Source: CAZPXH01 sp964591085 (GTDB lineage Bacteria > Spirochaetota > Spirochaetia > DSM-27196 > CAZPXH01). Taken from it: DNA of 64,000 nucleotides. The stretch is from positions 23,076 to 87,075 of the forward strand of contig CAZPXH010000011.1 in assembly GCA_964591085.1 (NCBI GenBank), given 5' to 3'. The notes under the pieces were generated by a model. It was given only the letters and a program-made list of their open reading frames with translations. It did not search any database and was not told the DNA's origin. Position numbers and translations under genes: made by a program. Shown here one piece after another: positions 45,232 through 53,510 of this stretch (positions are counted from its first letter, which is position 1; each line of letters begins with the position of its first letter).

Positions 45232-46176
45232 ATGGCATTCGCACAAAACGCTCTGGCGCTATTTGGGCAGATTGCGCCGGTCTTTGTGATCATCGCAATC
45301 GGTCTTGGACTCCGACAGGCGCGTGTTCTGCCCCCGGACTTCAGCGCAACAGCAACGCCGCTGCTCTTCCGCGCTGCTCTCCCGGTCCTGATCTTTGACA
45401 GCCTGATCAGCGCGGACTACCGCGGGGCGGCGGATCTCCGTCTTGTCTTTGCCTTTGCAATCGGGCTGTTGACCGCAATCGGGCTGGCCTGGATCGTCAC
45501 CGCCGGATTGGGCCTCTCCCGCACCCAGCGCGCTGCCTTTGCGCAGGGAGCAATCCGGGGAAACTTTGCCATGGTTTCCCTGGCCGTGGTGGAGCGCGTT
45601 CAGGCGCCGGAGGCCCTGAGCGTGGCAGCCCTCATGTTTGCCATCTTCCTGCCGCTCCACCACGCAGCGAGCATCGTGGTTCTCAGCTACGCGAGTGAAG
45701 ACCACAAGGGAATCCTGCGCCAGCTGGTAGCCGTCTTTGCCAATCCCCTCATCATCGCTGCAGCCGCGGGCTTCCTCTGGAATGTCTCCGGCCTCCACCT
45801 GCCGGGCTTCATTGCACAGACCATCGAGATTCTCTCAAGCCTGGCCCTCCCCCTGGCGCTCCTCAGTATCGGGGCAGGCCTGCGCATTGACGTAATCCGG
45901 GCAGGGTTCACCATTGCGCTGGCCGGCTCTGTGATCAAGCTGCTCGTCTTCCCGGTTGCTGCCGTGGCAACGGCCTTTGCCCTTGGCGTGGAAGGTCCGC
46001 CCCTTGTTACCCTTTCCATCTTTGCGGGAGCGCCAACCGCGCTGGTGAGCTTCACCATTGCCGATGCAATGGGGGCAGACCGGGATGTTGCCAGCAACAT
46101 GGTGCTGTTCACGCACTTTGGCTCCGCTCTTACCATCTCCATGCTCGTAGCCGGCCTGATGACTTTCGTTACCTGA
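45232..46176 (+). CDS. AEC family (auxin efflux carrier-like) transporter
   Basis: 314 aa with about ten TM helices in two inverted halves. FGQIAPVFVIIAIGLGLRQ at the N-terminus and FRAALPVLIFDSLI are typical of bacterial AEC/MleP-like permeases, as are IRGNFAMVSLAVV and PLALLSIGAGLRIDVI. These export or import organic acids; the substrate here is not evident. ATG 45232 lies 10 nt after TATAAT without a Shine-Dalgarno. Convergent with the ferric-reductase-like gene. Confidence 0.88.
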   Translation: MAFAQNALALFGQIAPVFVIIAIGLGLRQARVLPPDFSATATPLLFRAALPVLIFDSLISADYRGAADLRLVFAFAIGLLTAIGLAWIVTAGLGLSRTQRAAFAQGAIRGNFAMVSLAVVERVQAPEALSVAALMFAIFLPLHHAASIVVLSYASEDHKGILRQLVAVFANPLIIAAAAGFLWNVSGLHLPGFIAQTIEILSSLALPLALLSIGAGLRIDVIRAGFTIALAGSVIKLLVFPVAAVATAFALGVEGPPLVTLSIFAGAPTALVSFTIADAMGADRDVASNMVLFTHFGSALTISMLVAGLMTFVT

Positions 46177-46235
46177 AATCTGGAGTCAGCTCCATGCTGC
46201 CGTATTGCTGACCCAGCTTCCGTGGCCGCGCCGCT

Positions 46236-47558
46236 CTACAGGGCAAATCGCTCAAAGCGGAGGCGCTTGGCGGGAATGCCCAGTCCGGGGAGCTCCTGCT
46301 TGAGGAAGTCCACCATCACCGGCGGTCCGCAAACCATCAGTTCGCGCTCCGCAAGATCCGGCACCTGCTGCTGCAAGGTCTCCGCGTTCAGGTAGCCCGT
46401 GGGTCCGTCCCAGTCCGGTTCCCTGGAGAGCACGTGCACAATCCGCAGTCCGGGGATCTCTCCGGCAATGGCCTCCAGCTCTTCCCGGTAGGCAATGTCT
46501 GCCTGGGTCTTGTTTCCCCAGACCAGCACCACGTCCCGCTGGTCTCCACTGTCACGCATGTAGCGCAGCATGCTGAGGAAGGGGGTGATGCCGATGCCGC
46601 CGGCAAGGAAGCAGTACTTTTCCGCGGGGTAGTTGAGGTAGCTGAAGATTCCGTAGGGGCCGTCCGCCACCACCCGGGCACCGCTGCTGGTTTCGCCGAG
46701 GCTCCCGGTGAAGTCTCCGATTTCCTTGGGCGTCACCGAAAGCTCGGTAGCGAGCGGGGAGGAAGAGAGGGTGAAGGGATGCGATGAGGCGAGCTTTCCG
46801 TTCTGCTCCAGCCTGATGAACACAAACTGTCCCGGCAGGTAGCGCATCGGCCTGCCGGCAAAGCGGAGGTTCCAGGTGTCGTGCGTGATCTCCTCCACTT
46901 CCGTAACCCGGTATGGCCGGCGATAGTTTGCCGCGGTTCGGACAAGGCGATAGGCAACGGCCGCCAGAAAGATACCAAAGAGCGTAAACCAGTAGATGCG
47001 ACCAATCGGACTTCCGGTCACGCTTTCGGAGCTGGGGGTGATCAGGATGCTGTGGGCAAACACCAGGGGAAACAGGACGTAGCCTGCCTGATGCACGCGG
47101 TGCCACTGCTCGTAGCGCATCTGGAAGCGCTTCCAGAAGATGGCCGTCACGGCAATCACCAGGAATCCGGCAAGCGCAAGCGAACCCAGAAGCTGCGGAA
47201 CAGTTGTCCGGATCCTGCCCATGGTGGATACCTGGTGGGCGACAATCATGACCCCATGGAACAGCGCAAGGCCAACTGCCCAGCGGCCAAAGCTCCGGTG
47301 CACGTGTATGAGGCGATCGTGTCCAACGCCCCGCTCGATGAGCGGAATGCGACTTGCCATCACAAACTGTAGGACCATGATTACAAAGGCCACTACAGAG
47401 AAGAGTCGGGCCACAGTGATGAGGGCGTAGGGCCACTGCAGGTCCAGCAGCAGGAAGGGTCTTGTTGCCCAGATGACCACCGGGACGGCAATCATGAGGC
47501 CCGCAAGGATGGAGAGCAGAACACTCCGATCCCGAAACTGTGTGCTTGGTACGGCCAT
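46236..47558 (-). CDS. Ferric reductase-like transmembrane flavocytochrome
   Basis: 440 aa. Six TM helices (about residues 15-215) form a ferric-reductase/cytochrome domain with candidate haem His residues in VHRSFGRWAVGLALFHG and HRVHQAGYVLFPLVFAHS. The cytoplasmic half is an FNR-type module: FAD-binding HPFTLSSSP, NAD(P)-binding GGIGITPFLSMLRYM and the C-terminal VCGPPVMVDFLKQEL. It moves electrons from NAD(P)H across the membrane to an external acceptor. A TAGTCT box 10 nt before the ATG is a possible promoter. It begins 13 bp after the MarR gene on the same strand. Confidence 0.87.
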   Translation of the reverse strand: MAVPSTQFRDRSVLLSILAGLMIAVPVVIWATRPFLLLDLQWPYALITVARLFSVVAFVIMVLQFVMASRIPLIERGVGHDRLIHVHRSFGRWAVGLALFHGVMIVAHQVSTMGRIRTTVPQLLGSLALAGFLVIAVTAIFWKRFQMRYEQWHRVHQAGYVLFPLVFAHSILITPSSESVTGSPIGRIYWFTLFGIFLAAVAYRLVRTAANYRRPYRVTEVEEITHDTWNLRFAGRPMRYLPGQFVFIRLEQNGKLASSHPFTLSSSPLATELSVTPKEIGDFTGSLGETSSGARVVADGPYGIFSYLNYPAEKYCFLAGGIGITPFLSMLRYMRDSGDQRDVVLVWGNKTQADIAYREELEAIAGEIPGLRIVHVLSREPDWDGPTGYLNAETLQQQVPDLAERELMVCGPPVMVDFLKQELPGLGIPAKRLRFERFAL

Positions 47559-47571
47559 ATCAGGGCAAAGA

Positions 47572-48234
47572 CTACTCCGGACGAATCCGATCGTCGATTG
47601 CCGGCTTTCGGCCCCGCCCGCGGTTTTGCTCAGGTTCTGCTTCCAGCATTACGGCCACGCGCTGCAGGGAAGACAGGATCAGCGTCTGTTCCCAGCTTTC
47701 CAGCGCCGTGAAGCGGTCCAGAAACTGCTGGTGCAGGTAGCTGGGGTTGGACGCCAGGAGGTTGCGCCCTTGCGGAGTTGCGCTTACAAGCACGCGGCGC
47801 TTGTCTGCTCCGGATCGGTCACGCCGGACATAGCCCCGCTGTTCCAGCCGATCCACGATGTTGGTGACCGTTGCCTGGCTAACGCGCACGTTTCGCGCAA
47901 GCTCCGTAATGCCGGAGTCCGGGTGCTTGATCATTTCCTGCAGGACCACCAGCTGCGGTCCGGTCAATCCGTGGGTGCGTGACAGTCGCCGGCTCTGCAT
48001 CTCAAGCGCGCGAAACATGCGGCGCAGAGTGTCCAGCACCAGGATAGAGAGCTCGTTCTGAATGTCGGGAGGTCTGTGAACCGGGGAAATCAGCGCCGCC
48101 GCGGAGATGGCCTCCTCGGCCTCCTGGACCGAAACATCAGCCTCATGGGCCGAGACCTCGGCTTCCCCGGCGTCTGCCACGTCCCCAACATCTTCACCGA
48201 CTGCTCCGGGCGGAATCCCGTGGTGATCATCCAT
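47572..48234 (-). CDS. MarR family transcriptional regulator with acidic N-terminal extension
   Basis: About 220 aa, longer than the usual 140-150. Residues 1-60 are a low-complexity Ala/Glu/Asp stretch (AGEAEVSAHEADVSVQEAEEA). A winged helix follows: LTGPQLVVLQEM, DSGITELARNVRVSQATVTNIVDRLEQRGYVRRDRSGADKR, with the wing at RRVLVSATPQGRNLL. Divergent from proXVW and upstream of the ferric-reductase-like gene, so osmolyte uptake is the likeliest target (inference by context). ATG 48234 chosen; TACACT lies 10 nt upstream. Confidence 0.85.
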   Translation of the reverse strand: MDDHHGIPPGAVGEDVGDVADAGEAEVSAHEADVSVQEAEEAISAAALISPVHRPPDIQNELSILVLDTLRRMFRALEMQSRRLSRTHGLTGPQLVVLQEMIKHPDSGITELARNVRVSQATVTNIVDRLEQRGYVRRDRSGADKRRVLVSATPQGRNLLASNPSYLHQQFLDRFTALESWEQTLILSSLQRVAVMLEAEPEQNRGRGRKPAIDDRIRPE

Positions 48235-48244
48235 CACAGTGCGG

Positions 48245-48273
48245 AGTGTAGCCGGGGATTGAAGCCTGCACAA
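48245..48273 (-). promoter_or_regulatory. Predicted promoter of the MarR gene
   Basis: Minus strand: TTGTGC (48268-48273), 17-nt spacer, TACACT (48245-48250), then 10 nt to ATG 48234. The leader would be about 3 nt. Confidence 0.5.
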
Positions 48274-48285
48274 ATGCGAAATGCA

Positions 48286-48301
48286 TTGACATCAAATGTA
48301 A
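48286..48301. promoter_or_regulatory. Candidate MarR operator
   Basis: TTGACATCAAATGTAA is an imperfect inverted repeat (arms TTGACAT and ATGTAA around CAA) within an unusually AT-rich island (48270-48320) between the MarR gene and proX. The form suits a MarR dimer. CAAAT/AAATG repeats flank it. It lies just upstream of the MarR promoter, so autoregulation is plausible. Confidence 0.35.
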
Positions 48302-48433
48302 TGAGTTCAAATAAATGCCGGCCATTTACCTGCCAGATTCGCAGCGACCCCCCTAAATGTTGTTGCAATACCGGATTTTAGCGGATCAACTGTGAAAAAT
48401 CGACGCGAAAAGTGTATTGAGTGCTATGCAGCC

Positions 48434-48462
48434 TTGACCCCCACGAGGCCATTTCGTATGGT
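48434..48462 (+). promoter_or_regulatory. Predicted proXVW promoter
   Basis: TTGACC (48434-48439), 17-nt spacer, TATGGT (48457-48462). The start site near 48469 would leave a 15-nt leader holding the strong Shine-Dalgarno AAGGAGGT (48472-48479) before ATG 48485. This operon is a leadered contrast to the leaderless genes nearby. Confidence 0.6.
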
Positions 48463-48484
48463 TGCAACACCAAGGAGGTACGTG

Positions 48485-49435
48485 ATGACCAAGCGAATCA
48501 TCGCATTGATACTTACCGGTCTTCTCGTCGCCACCGCAGCGTTTGCTGGCGGTACCGGCGAGGCCGAAGAGGAAGTAGTCACCCTTACCATGGGCGACAT
48601 TTCCTGGGACAGCGTTGCTATTCACAACCGGATTGCAGCTTTTATCCTGGCCAACGGCTACGGCGGCTACGAGTTTGAGTTCGTGCCCGGCGATACCATC
48701 CCGACCTTCCAGGGCGTTGTGTCCGGAAGCATCGACATCATGATGGAAAGCTGGCACTCAAACTATCTGGAAGCCTACGAGTCTGCCGACCAGGACAGCT
48801 TTGTGAACGTCGCCAGCAACATGCCAGACGCGCCGCAGGGTTGGTGGGTTCCCCGCTACATGGTTGAAGGACCGGATGCCATTGCTCCGGGACTGCAGTC
48901 CATCGAAGACCTGCCCGAGTACGCCGATCTCTTTCCCGATCCGGAGAATCCGGGGATGGGACGCATCCTTGTTGGTCCTCCGGGCTGGAGTGCCACCGCG
49001 GTCAGCGAAGAGCTGATGGAAGAGTACGGTCTGTACGATACCTACACGGCGTTCCTTCCGGGTTCTGGTACCGCACTTGCTGCCTCCATGCGGGGTGCAT
49101 ACGACCAGGGCGAGCCCTGGATCGGGTACTACTGGGCACCGACCGCGATTCTCGGTCAACTGGACATGGTTCGCCTTGCCGGCACTGAGTTCCCCCGAGC
49201 ATTTGTTGATATCCTGGTGGATGAAGAGACTGCGGAAAACCACCCCGAGGTGGTTGACTTCCTGAGCAACTACAGCACCACCGTTGACCAGAACAACGAG
49301 TTCCTGGCCATGCGTGCTGAGAACGACTGGACCTTTGAAGAAACCGCCGAGTGGTTCCTGACGAACCGTGAGGACGTGTGGACTCAGTGGGTTTCGGCCG
49401 AAGTTGCCGACAACGTGCGGGCCGCGCTCAACTAG
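48485..49435 (+). CDS. proX: Glycine betaine/proline ABC transporter substrate-binding protein
   Basis: 316 aa periplasmic OpuAC/ProX-like receptor. A signal peptide (residues 1-22, KRIIALILTGLLVATAAFA, then GGTGEAEEE) lacks a lipobox Cys. Trp/Tyr-rich ligand positions are visible: GDISWDSVAIHN, MMESWHSNY, GWWVPRYM, GYYWAPTAI, suited to a cation-pi box for quaternary ammonium solutes. ATG 48485 is fixed by AAGGAGGT; a longer in-frame reading from 48392 crosses the promoter. First gene of proXVW, 15 bp before proV. Confidence 0.93.
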   Translation: MTKRIIALILTGLLVATAAFAGGTGEAEEEVVTLTMGDISWDSVAIHNRIAAFILANGYGGYEFEFVPGDTIPTFQGVVSGSIDIMMESWHSNYLEAYESADQDSFVNVASNMPDAPQGWWVPRYMVEGPDAIAPGLQSIEDLPEYADLFPDPENPGMGRILVGPPGWSATAVSEELMEEYGLYDTYTAFLPGSGTALAASMRGAYDQGEPWIGYYWAPTAILGQLDMVRLAGTEFPRAFVDILVDEETAENHPEVVDFLSNYSTTVDQNNEFLAMRAENDWTFEETAEWFLTNREDVWTQWVSAEVADNVRAALN

Positions 49436-49450
49436 CGAGGTCAACTACAC

Positions 49451-50833
49451 GTGACTGATAATGTTGCAAACGGCGCTGCTCGCGCCGTGGGCAACAGCAA
49501 CGGCATCGCTCCTTCGGTCTCCGGGCCGGAGGTTGGCGATGCCATTGTTGTTGTAAGGGATCTCTGGAAGGTCTTCGGGAGAAACGCGCAGGTGGCACTG
49601 ACACCAAAGATGCGTGCGCTGCCGAAGTCAGAGATACAGAAGAAGACCGGTTCGGTTGTTGCCCTGCGGGAAGTGAACTTTGAGGTAAAGCAGGGTGAGC
49701 TCTTTGTGCTCATGGGCCTCTCCGGCAGTGGTAAGTCCACCCTGATCCGAACGCTGATCCGCCTGATTGACCCCACCACGGGTTCCGTGGTGGTTGAAGG
49801 CACTGACATCACCAAGATGTCGCCGGACGAAGTACGGACCTTCCGCCGGAGCCGGATCAGCATGGTCTTCCAGAACTACGGACTGTTTCCGCATTACTCC
49901 GTCCTGCAGAACGCCACTTACGGGCTGAAGCTCCAGGGTGTTCCTGAGGAAGAGATGGTTGAGCGCGCTCGCTCCGCGTTGAAGACCGTTGGCCTGCAGG
50001 GTTGGGATGACTACTACCCCTCCTCCCTTTCCGGCGGCATGCAGCAGCGCGTGGGTCTTGCCCGAGCGCTGGCCACGGATCCGGACATCCTGCTGATGGA
50101 TGAACCCTTCAGCGGACTGGATCCATTGATTCGTCGGCAGATTCAGGATGAGCTGATTGACCTGCAGGACGAGCTGGGCAAGACCATCGTTTTTGTTACC
50201 CATGACCTGCACGAGGCTCTCAAACTCGGTGACCGAATCGCCATTATGCGGGACGGCCAGATTATCCAGGTGGATGAGCCGGAAGCCATCCTCCGCGCAC
50301 CGGCAGACGAATACGTCCGGGAGTTCACCCGGGACGCCTCTCCGGCAAAGGTGCTCACTGCCAGCAGCATCATGGAAGAGCCGGAAGTGCTCCTCTATCG
50401 CTGGCAGGGACCGCGCAATGCGCAGGAGGCCCTGAAGAGCGCTCGCAGGGACTGGGCGATTGTGGTGGACAAGCGGCATCGGTACCTCGGGGTTGCCACC
50501 CGGGACATTATTGACGCTCAGATCAAGCGGGATCTCCGAGTGATTGACGAAGACGAGTTGCTTGCCGGCGAAACCTGCACGGATCCAGAGACCGTGGTTG
50601 AAGAGCTCTTTGGCCAGTCCTCCACTGAGCGCTATCCCATCCCGGTGACCAACGGAGAGGGAAGGCTGCTGGGGGTGATTCGGCCGCGGGCCATCCTGGA
50701 TGCGCTTACGCCGTCTGAAGCCGCCGCAACTGAGTCCGGTGAGGACTCCACGGCGGAGCCCGAGCCCCGCGTTGCCGAGCAGGCAGAAGCGGTTCTCAAG
50801 GCTGAGCAGCAGAAAGAAGGAGCAAAGGCGTGA
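49451..50833 (+). CDS. proV: Glycine betaine/proline ABC transporter ATP-binding protein
   Basis: 460 aa. A 30-residue polar N-terminus precedes the ProV/OpuAA ATPase: Walker A GLSGSGKST (about 89-97), FQNYGLFPHYSVLQN (Q-loop), signature SLSGGMQQR, Walker B ILLMDEPFSGLDP, switch His in FVTHD. Two CBS-like segments follow (about 310-430: DWAIVVDKRHRYLGVATRD, TERYPIPVTNGEGRLLGVI), which in OpuA sense ionic strength or c-di-AMP. A Glu/Ala-rich tail ends the protein. GTG start; the stop overlaps proW by 4 bp. Confidence 0.94.
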   Translation: MTDNVANGAARAVGNSNGIAPSVSGPEVGDAIVVVRDLWKVFGRNAQVALTPKMRALPKSEIQKKTGSVVALREVNFEVKQGELFVLMGLSGSGKSTLIRTLIRLIDPTTGSVVVEGTDITKMSPDEVRTFRRSRISMVFQNYGLFPHYSVLQNATYGLKLQGVPEEEMVERARSALKTVGLQGWDDYYPSSLSGGMQQRVGLARALATDPDILLMDEPFSGLDPLIRRQIQDELIDLQDELGKTIVFVTHDLHEALKLGDRIAIMRDGQIIQVDEPEAILRAPADEYVREFTRDASPAKVLTASSIMEEPEVLLYRWQGPRNAQEALKSARRDWAIVVDKRHRYLGVATRDIIDAQIKRDLRVIDEDELLAGETCTDPETVVEELFGQSSTERYPIPVTNGEGRLLGVIRPRAILDALTPSEAAATESGEDSTAEPEPRVAEQAEAVLKAEQQKEGAKA

Positions 50834-51750
50834 TTGGTTTCCCCGAGTGGTTCCGCATCCCTCTGGCAGAGTGGATTGATACCGGAATGGACTGGATCCT
50901 GGACAACCTGGGTCCGTTGTTTGACTGGATCGGGGGAGTGGGGCTGGCGGTTCTTCTGGCCGTGGAGCGGCTGCTTCTGTTTGTCCCGTGGTTCGTGACC
51001 ATCCCCATCGTGGGCTACTTCGCGTGGAGGCTCCTTGGAACCTGGCGCAAGACCGTTGGTATGATGGTCTTGCTCCTTCTGGTTGGTGCCTTCGGGTACT
51101 GGGGCGAGGCGATGAACACCCTGTCCGTGGTCATTGTCAGCGTTCTGATCTCTGTGGTCATCGGGCTTCCCACGGGGATCATCATGGCCTGGAGTGACCG
51201 TGCACAGCGAATCCTCACGCCGGTTCTGGATGCCATGCAGACGCTGCCATCCTTTGTCTATCTGATTCCGGCCCTGATGCTCTTTGGGCTCGGGCGAGTG
51301 CCGGCGACCTTTGCAACGATAATCTATGCCGTTCCGCCGGTAATCCGGCTGACCAACGTTGGTATCCGTGAGGTTCCCAAGGAGGTCATTGAGGCGTCCA
51401 AGGCCTTTGGCGCAAACCGCTGGAATCTGCTGTTCGATGTGCAGCTCCCGCTGGCACGGCCCTCCATCCTGGTTGGAATCAACCAGACCACCATGATGGC
51501 CCTTGCTATGGTTGTGATTGGGTCCATGATTGGAAACCGCGGCCTGGGCATGGAAGTGTTGCTCTCCATCAACCGCGTTGACATCGGGCGCGGCTTTGAG
51601 GCCGGCCTTGCCATTGTGTTCCTGGCCATCGTCATTGACCGCCTGACCCACGCAAGCGCAAATCCCAAGCGCAAGCCGGAACCCACCGGCCCGAGCGAAG
51701 GGGAGAAGGAAACAGAGAAGCCTGCCGAAACCGCTGGAGCTGCCCGCTGA
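50830..51750 (+). CDS. proW: Glycine betaine/proline ABC transporter permease
   Basis: 306 aa. An amphipathic N-terminus (FPEWFRIPLAEWIDTGMDWI) leads into about six TM helices, with the permease-ATPase coupling motif EASKAFGANRWNLLFDVQLPLARPSI (EAA loop) near residues 195-220 and TMMALAMVVIGSMIGNRGLG after it. A charged tail (KRKPEPTGPSEGEKETEKP) follows. Overlaps proV by 4 bp; last gene of the operon. Confidence 0.94.
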   Translation: MIGFPEWFRIPLAEWIDTGMDWILDNLGPLFDWIGGVGLAVLLAVERLLLFVPWFVTIPIVGYFAWRLLGTWRKTVGMMVLLLLVGAFGYWGEAMNTLSVVIVSVLISVVIGLPTGIIMAWSDRAQRILTPVLDAMQTLPSFVYLIPALMLFGLGRVPATFATIIYAVPPVIRLTNVGIREVPKEVIEASKAFGANRWNLLFDVQLPLARPSILVGINQTTMMALAMVVIGSMIGNRGLGMEVLLSINRVDIGRGFEAGLAIVFLAIVIDRLTHASANPKRKPEPTGPSEGEKETEKPAETAGAAR

Positions 51751-51885
51751 CAGGCCGATCTCTGGTTAAAAGACCAAAACCCAGTAGCGCATTCAACAGA
51801 CACAGCTGCTTCCCGTGAAGCGGCTCGGAAATCTAATGCAGACGCCCGGCCTGCGCTGCCGGAGCCGCTGCTCCCGGCGGGGTGG
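51751..51885. other. 135-bp convergent intergenic region
   Basis: Between proW and the convergent TIGR03032-like gene. TGGTTAAAAGACCA at about 51763 can form a short stem followed by AAAACC, a poor candidate terminator for proXVW. A second hairpin is listed separately. No gene or promoter seen. Confidence 0.5.
51858..51878 (-). terminator. Candidate hairpin after TIGR03032-like gene
   Basis: GCCGGAGC and GCTCCCGGC form an 8-bp stem with one bulged base and a 4-nt loop, starting 8 bp past the minus-strand stop at 51886. No T-run follows, so a factor-independent terminator is doubtful. Confidence 0.3.
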
Positions 51886-53049
51886 TCAGCGGCGTTGCGT
51901 GTTCTCGGGTTTCGGTCCGTTCCCGTCTTGCGACCTTTCCTCCGGAAGCGCCCAGAATGTCGTGTGGGGCATGGTGAAGGCTCGCGTGGCGAGCTCATCG
52001 TCATGGCGGACAATCCCCGGACGCCTGAGGCCCGGAAGCACCTCCACATCAAAGATCTCATCCACGGTCTGGTTGTAGCGCATCCACGCCACCGTGGCTC
52101 CGCTCGGTGCGTGAATCACCGCAATGCCGGCGGCTTTCGCCTTGTCCGCAATCGGGAGGTCCCGGAAGGTTGAGCTGTTTTTCCGCAGCTTGCTGAACGC
52201 CACAAACAGATGGTCCCGCCACACAGACATTCCGCGGACAAAGCCGTCCATCCGGGCCACGGAATCCTTCTGACCGGTGGACGTGTCTATTCGGCTGAGC
52301 TCTCCGGTGGCGGACTCCAGGATGAAGAGGCCGTCACCAACAATACGTGGTGAGTGGGGCATCTGCAGATCCCCGGCAACAATCTCCCCGCTGTCTGTAT
52401 CCAGGAGGACCCCGCCGCCGGGAATGGTCTTTCGCCATGCGCCGGGTTCCGTCCCCTGTCCCAGCGCCGTGATCCACTTTGGCTTGCCGTCAACCAGGGC
52501 AAAGCCGTTGACGTGGCTGCGGTCCCCGGGCTCCGGTTTCTCCATCCAGGGCGGAGTCCAGGTGGGCCGGAAGCTGTACTCGTCTCCCAGGAGCCCGATG
52601 GCATTGAACGCGGTATTCGCCGTGTACAGCCCTTCCGTGCCCCAGGCGAGGCCGTGGTTGTCTATGTTTCCGGTGTAGTACCGCAGACGGGGAACAAAGA
52701 GGCTGTCATAGGTGTCCGGCTGCTTGGGATAGCGCGCGGCAAGCCGGGGATCATTTGCGTAGACAATGACACTGTCCAGCGTGGCCACCGCCAGGCGGCT
52801 TCCGCTCCGCGCCAGCGCCATGGCCCGGCGGAAACTCCGTGGAAGCTGCACCAGGCGCTCATCCTCTACTCCGCTCACCAGTACCAGCTTCCCCGCCTGA
52901 TAGGTGGTCAGCGCAAGCGAACAGTCCAGCTGCCCCAGAAGCTCCGGGAGGTTTGGTGAGAACTGCGCCGCAAAAGGTGAAGGGTTGGGGCCCTGTGCGC
53001 CGCCCTCGGTCTGCGGCCCCGGATTCTCCTGCCACTGTGGATCTGACAT
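51886..53049 (-). CDS. TIGR03032/DUF4915-like beta-propeller protein
   Basis: 387 aa. Polar Pro/Gly/Gln-rich first 20 residues, then a propeller-like protein: LALTTYQAGKLVLVSG, RSFRRAMALARSG, NIDNHGLAWGTEGLYTANTAFN, SHVNGFALVDGKPKWITALGQG and MPHSPRIVGDGLFILES match TIGR03032 family members. No signal peptide. Function unknown; some members occur with TPR or sulfotransferase-like proteins. ATG 53049 lies 7 nt after TATACT. It stands alone between proXVW and a decayed region. Confidence 0.8.
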   Translation of the reverse strand: MSDPQWQENPGPQTEGGAQGPNPSPFAAQFSPNLPELLGQLDCSLALTTYQAGKLVLVSGVEDERLVQLPRSFRRAMALARSGSRLAVATLDSVIVYANDPRLAARYPKQPDTYDSLFVPRLRYYTGNIDNHGLAWGTEGLYTANTAFNAIGLLGDEYSFRPTWTPPWMEKPEPGDRSHVNGFALVDGKPKWITALGQGTEPGAWRKTIPGGGVLLDTDSGEIVAGDLQMPHSPRIVGDGLFILESATGELSRIDTSTGQKDSVARMDGFVRGMSVWRDHLFVAFSKLRKNSSTFRDLPIADKAKAAGIAVIHAPSGATVAWMRYNQTVDEIFDVEVLPGLRRPGIVRHDDELATRAFTMPHTTFWALPEERSQDGNGPKPENTQRR

Positions 53050-53056
53050 AGCCGGG

Positions 53057-53062
53057 AGTATA
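53057..53062 (-). promoter_or_regulatory. Predicted -10 box of the TIGR03032-like gene
   Basis: TATACT on the minus strand, 7 nt before ATG 53049; no clear -35 (GC-rich upstream) and no Shine-Dalgarno. Confidence 0.45.
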
Positions 53063-53171
53063 GCGGGGGATGCGGTGCGGTGGGGCAGATCAGAGGAAGA
53101 CAGCGGTACATCAGTGGAGAAAACCCCGGAGCGGCTCACCTTCTCCTGAGATTCCCGCCGGAGCTATCTAG

Positions 53172-53510
53172 GAGGTCTGGGACGCTCTGACCGGTGCATT
53201 CACCGAAACGCAAATTGATGATCTGGATGGTTACATCGCCTAGCGTGATTTTGACGCTGACGACGTCACCTTTGATGCACAACCGGTGTGCTACCTCGAA
53301 GGCAGCGTGGTCTTTGGAAACAACGAGGATGCCGGCAACGTGCTGCCCATCCCCGCAAATACCCTGATCAAGGGTGAGCCCCGAAAGCGAGGGGCCGATC
53401 CTCCTGGACTTCCGCCGGAGCCCTCGGGACCACCAGATTGCCGGAGAGGCAGGATTCATTTTTCTGAGGCAGTGACGGCTGCCGGACAGCGCTGCCGCGC
53501 TCCTACATAG
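53172..53510 (+). pseudogene. Decayed coding segment, unrecognised
   Basis: The 450 bp between the TIGR03032-like gene and the 263-aa gene hold no intact gene. In one plus frame two protein-like stretches are separated by a TAG at 53241: EVWDALTGAFTETQIDDLDG, then FDADDVTFDAQPVCYLEG and VVFGNNEDAGNVLPIPANTL. Composition is acidic and protein-like, but no start or family is recognised. The first stretch has lower third-position GC than neighbours. The opposite strand is also open over 53136-53459. Most likely a gene remnant. Confidence 0.35.

Noticed and set aside
53136..53459. 107-codon minus-strand frame as a real gene
   Set aside because: No start signal, no family recognised, and it mirrors a plus-strand protein-like segment.
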